Shown here: in pieces, positions 4,775 to 7,257 of the stretch
Position numbering within the stretch: the stretch's first letter is position 1
How the letters are laid out: every line of letters starts with the position of its first letter
Assembly (NCBI GenBank): GCA_022511505.1
Contig: JAFLTK010000148.1
Location: forward strand, 1-7,257
Source of the DNA: Muribaculaceae bacterium
GTDB lineage: Bacteria > Bacteroidota > Bacteroidia > Bacteroidales > Muribaculaceae
DNA length: 7,257 nt
Reading direction: 5' to 3'
Made by a program: the position numbers and the translations under genes
The notes under the pieces: model-generated
Seen by the model: only the letters and a program-made list of their open reading frames with translations
Databases searched by the model: none
Told to the model about the DNA's origin: nothing

Positions 4775-7051
4775 ATGAAAAGATTGATGATTTCGATGGC
4801 CGCAATGGCAGCGTTGGCTGTTCCCTCTTTTGCCGAGGAGACGCCGATGAAAATATCGGAACCTGTAAGACAAAATGTATCGGTAAAATTTAATGAGGAC
4901 AAAATCATCGGGACCGAAACACTTCCCGGTGGCGCAACAGTGCAAATCTGTCAACGCGAGGACGGGGTGCTCTACAAGCGTTTCCCGGAGATGGGGCGCA
5001 ACCGCCTGAACCCGGTTGTCAAACGAGCCGAGTCAACGGGCGCCAACTTTAGCGAGGACTTTGAAAGTTGGGACGGCCAAGACAAAAGTTGGCTTCCCGA
5101 GGGCTGGACGCGCAACCGCGTGCAACTGCAAAACGTTGCCAACGGCTGGATGATGTCTATGCCAACGATGTTTGGCGAAATTCCCTCAAAGTGTCCCGCA
5201 GTCTTTTTATCAAAGGAAACTATTGAAGATTGGATTATAACGCCGGCGGTCAATGTCACGCTCGGGATGAACCTCGACTTTGACTATCTGCCCTTAGGCC
5301 CCTATTTCTTTGATGAAAACTACATGACGCCCGACGGGTTGGAATTTACCGAACTGCACACCGTCGCTACTCTCAAAGTGATGGTGTCGACCGACGGCGG
5401 CAACACCTGGTCAGAGGTGTGGGACGCCGCAAGCCAGTTCAAGAATTACAAAAAATTCTGGGACCTGTATTACTCGGTTGTGCCTACGTCGGTTCGCCTG
5501 TCGCTCAGCAAGTATATGGGTAAAAATATTAATGTGGCATTTGTTGCTCAGGGCACGTTTGAGTCAGGCACGTTTGTTGACAACGTTGCTATCGGGCTGC
5601 CCGACCTCAACCTCTCATACACGCTTCCCACCGGCTCGCTCTATTATGGACTGACCTACTATGACGCCGAGCCGCCGACAACTATCGCCGTCAACCACAT
5701 CAACAGGCCGGTGACCTTTACCAACACATCGAGCAACAGCGGCGCCACCTACTCGTGGGCCTATACCGACGACCGGGGCGAGCAGACATCCGACGAGCAG
5801 AAGAAACTGACCGTCACCTACGCCCCCAACTATGACGACAACGAGACCGGCGTAGCCCTCTATCCGATGCCTACGCTTCGCGGCGAGTCGTCGGCCGCCA
5901 ACCCGACTGAATATACCCGCAACGGCCTCTTCCAGCCGGGCGGAAAGGGCGTTCATGCCGTTAACTTCACCGACGGAACGACCGAGGATGTCGACTTTGG
6001 CCTTACTATCCTCGACGCCAAAACCGAGGGCACCGCGACCGTGACCGACTGGGTTACGCCGCTTTTTGGCTATGACGTCAACTCCTCCGACTACTACTGG
6101 ACCAGTTACTCGTTTGGCTATCAAGCCGGTCCCAACGACTTGGTTCGCCTTGTTCGCTACGGCGACCTGTTCAGCAACACCGCCGACCCAATGGTTATCC
6201 ACGGCGTTCGCACCCAGGCATACGGACGCGTCAGCCGTAACGCCAAGTTCACCGCCGAGATTTACCCGCTCTCGGCAGCGTGGGTCATTGCCGACGAGCC
6301 TATAGCAAAAGCCATCTGTACCGGCGAGGATATTACAATTATCGACCGAAGCGCCACCAACTACATCCTCTCGCTCAACTTCAAGTTTGACGAGCCCGTG
6401 GTGATGTCGACCGCCGTTTGCGGCAACTATGTCGTTGCTATCGGTGGCTTTAACGACCCCGAAAATGTCGAGTATTTCTCGCCCGAACTCTCGGCCTACG
6501 ATAGCCCGACACGACTCGGCCTCGGATGGGTCTGCAAGGAAATGACCTATAACGGCGACCAACTCCCCTGGTCATGGTCCAACGTCAGCAACTACACCAA
6601 CGTGCTCCAGTCGTTCTACATCATGCTCGATGCCACCTACCCGTGGCTCGAGACCGAGACGACCGAGGTCGACCTCAGTGGCGGCGCAACTGCCGGCGTC
6701 AAGTTTGACAGTTTCTTTGATGGCGCCGACTTGACAGTCGAGGGGCTTCCCGAGTCAATAACCGCCCAAGTGACCGGCCGATACAACGAGACCGTCCTCA
6801 ACCTGACCAACAACTCGGCAACAGCCGGGACCGCCAACGTGACCGTCAAAGGCCCCGGAGTCGCCAAGACGCTGGTTGTCAACTATGGCAGCAGCGGTAT
6901 CGATGGCGTGAGTGTAGGCACCGCCACCGGCGAGCGTCAGATTTACACCCTGACCGGACGGCGCGTCGTTGCCGATGAGTCTACGCTCGACGCCGGCGTC
7001 TACATCGTGCGCAACGCCGACGGCACCGCCACCAAGTTCATCAAGCGCTAA
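4775..7051 (+). CDS. Exported choice-of-anchor J / cleaved-adhesin-like protein with T9SS-type C-terminal tail
   Basis: A 758-aa exported protein. The ATG at 4775 is preferred because it begins a signal peptide (MKRLMISMAAMAALAVPSFA, cut before EE) just after a promoter; the upstream GTG at 4598 lies inside the terminator. Residues about 92-276 form an anchor-J/cleaved-adhesin-like (PF07675-type) jelly-roll: FSEDFESWDG, LPEGWT, DWIITPAVNV, VMVSTDGGNTWSEVWD and INVAFVAQGTFESGTFVDNVAIG. A PKD-like segment follows (about 306-351, TFTNTSSNSGATYSWAY). The middle (about 370-625) is unassigned. Residues 628-706 look like an Ig-type beta-sandwich. The tail 707-758 contains IYTLTGRRV, LDAGVYIV and terminal TKFIKR, as in type IX secretion sorting domains of Bacteroidales. 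Surface display or release by T9SS is therefore expected; adhesion or glycan/protein binding is inference. No catalytic motif is seen. The gene is G/C-rich and monocistronic; its stop is followed by the REP-like array, not by a T-tract terminator. Confidence 0.85.
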   Translation: MKRLMISMAAMAALAVPSFAEETPMKISEPVRQNVSVKFNEDKIIGTETLPGGATVQICQREDGVLYKRFPEMGRNRLNPVVKRAESTGANFSEDFESWDGQDKSWLPEGWTRNRVQLQNVANGWMMSMPTMFGEIPSKCPAVFLSKETIEDWIITPAVNVTLGMNLDFDYLPLGPYFFDENYMTPDGLEFTELHTVATLKVMVSTDGGNTWSEVWDAASQFKNYKKFWDLYYSVVPTSVRLSLSKYMGKNINVAFVAQGTFESGTFVDNVAIGLPDLNLSYTLPTGSLYYGLTYYDAEPPTTIAVNHINRPVTFTNTSSNSGATYSWAYTDDRGEQTSDEQKKLTVTYAPNYDDNETGVALYPMPTLRGESSAANPTEYTRNGLFQPGGKGVHAVNFTDGTTEDVDFGLTILDAKTEGTATVTDWVTPLFGYDVNSSDYYWTSYSFGYQAGPNDLVRLVRYGDLFSNTADPMVIHGVRTQAYGRVSRNAKFTAEIYPLSAAWVIADEPIAKAICTGEDITIIDRSATNYILSLNFKFDEPVVMSTAVCGNYVVAIGGFNDPENVEYFSPELSAYDSPTRLGLGWVCKEMTYNGDQLPWSWSNVSNYTNVLQSFYIMLDATYPWLETETTEVDLSGGATAGVKFDSFFDGADLTVEGLPESITAQVTGRYNETVLNLTNNSATAGTANVTVKGPGVAKTLVVNYGSSGIDGVSVGTATGERQIYTLTGRRVVADESTLDAGVYIVRNADGTATKFIKR

Positions 7052-7071
7052 CCCCCAAAACATAGCTATCC

Positions 7072-7101
7072 GGCAGGGACGCGACATGTCGCGTCCCTGC
7101 C
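7072..7101. repeat. REP-like unit 1, perfect 30-bp palindrome
   Basis: GGCAGGGACGCGACA is followed immediately by its exact reverse complement. The unit starts 20 nt after the anchor-J stop codon and could form a 15-bp stem, but no T-tract follows, so it is not a standard terminator. Compared with units 2-4, the outer arm reads GGCAGGG instead of GTAGGG, with matching change on the other arm. Confidence 0.85.
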
Positions 7102-7130
7102 TGTATAATCGCGTCTCAGTATGGCCTCGG

Positions 7131-7214
7131 GTAGGGACGCGATACATCGCGTCCGCGTTTATTATGTTGGCTTTCAATGAATTATGATGCGGACGCGACA
7201 TGTCGCGTCCCTAC
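7131..7214. repeat. REP-like units 2 and 3 in inverted orientation
   Basis: Unit 2 (7131-7156) runs GTAGGGACGCGAT, AC, ATCGCGTCCGC. Unit 3 (7189-7214) is the same element on the opposite strand, differing only in the central few bases. Each core is itself palindromic (GGACGCGAT/ATCGCGTCC at 7135-7143/7146-7154; GGACGCGACA/TGTCGCGTCC at 7191-7200/7201-7210). Each unit has one GTAGGG end and one CCGC end, which gives it polarity. The CCGC ends face each other across 32 bp, a BIME-like arrangement. Confidence 0.85.
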
Positions 7215-7244
7215 CGGTTGTTTTGCGAGCCGGGTACACGATTT

Positions 7245-7257
7245 GTAGGGACGCACG
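7245..7257. repeat. REP-like unit 4, cut by the window edge
   Basis: GTAGGGACGCACG matches the GTAGGG end of unit 2, with the last bases diverging (ACGCACG where unit 2 has ACGCGAT). It lies at the spacing expected from units 1-3, so the array probably continues beyond the window. Confidence 0.65.

Noticed and set aside
5615..6562. Long minus-strand open frame (315 codons) inside the anchor-J gene
   Set aside because: It is antisense to a well-supported gene with domains, signal peptide and promoter. Its translation is Val/Gly/Arg-rich without motifs, as expected from the shadow of G/C-rich codons.
7072..7257. CRISPR array
   Set aside because: Unit and gap lengths are CRISPR-like, but the repeats are near-perfect palindromes in alternating orientation with changing ends, only four units are seen, and no cas gene is present. 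REP-like elements fit better.

Overview
The window looks like chromosomal DNA from a gut-type Bacteroidales bacterium, most likely close to Muribaculaceae. Three things point there. Promoters fit the Bacteroidetes -33 TTG / -7 TAnnTTTG form (TTG, 20 bp, TATCTTTG occurs twice exactly). Starts lie in A/T-rich leaders without a well-placed Shine-Dalgarno. The last large gene ends in a type IX secretion (T9SS)-like C-terminal tail. The taxonomic call is inference.

Layout from left to right. Positions 1-44 hold a 12-bp tandem repeat that resembles the 3' end of the metallopeptidase gene further right. Positions 94-129 hold a -7 element followed directly by a double GTTACCGCGGTAAC-type palindrome. 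This sits in front of an AAA-type ATPase with a C-terminal PD-(D/E)XK-like region (145-1473, +). A secreted HExxH putative metallopeptidase (1481-2569, -) converges on it with 7 bp between the stop codons. From 2570 to about 2998 there is an intergenic region with a weak leftward promoter, a strong rightward promoter, and a roughly 285-nt strongly structured RNA. That RNA ends in a hairpin plus T-tract just before two lipoprotein genes (3044-3586 and 3598-4563, +). The lipoprotein pair closes with a strong terminator at 4589-4627. A separately promoted gene (4775-7051, +) encodes a 758-aa exported protein with an anchor-J/cleaved-adhesin-like domain, a PKD-like segment, a further beta-sandwich and the T9SS-like tail. 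The right end (7072-7257) is an array of REP-like palindromes about 57 bp apart, running off the window edge.

How the parts work together: most genes look like separate units. The only clear operon is the lipoprotein pair, possibly under control of the structured RNA if that RNA is a leader and not a free ncRNA. The metallopeptidase, lipoproteins and anchor-J protein all carry export signals, so the window is mainly cell-envelope and surface functions plus one accessory ATPase. Base composition is mosaic: the lipoprotein operon is clearly A/T-richer than the anchor-J gene beside it.

The observations most worth a second look are the unrecognised structured RNA with mutually exclusive and pseudoknot-like helices, the palindromic operator of the ATPase gene, the regularly spaced REP array, and the diverged copy of the metallopeptidase C-terminal coding sequence on the far side of the ATPase gene.
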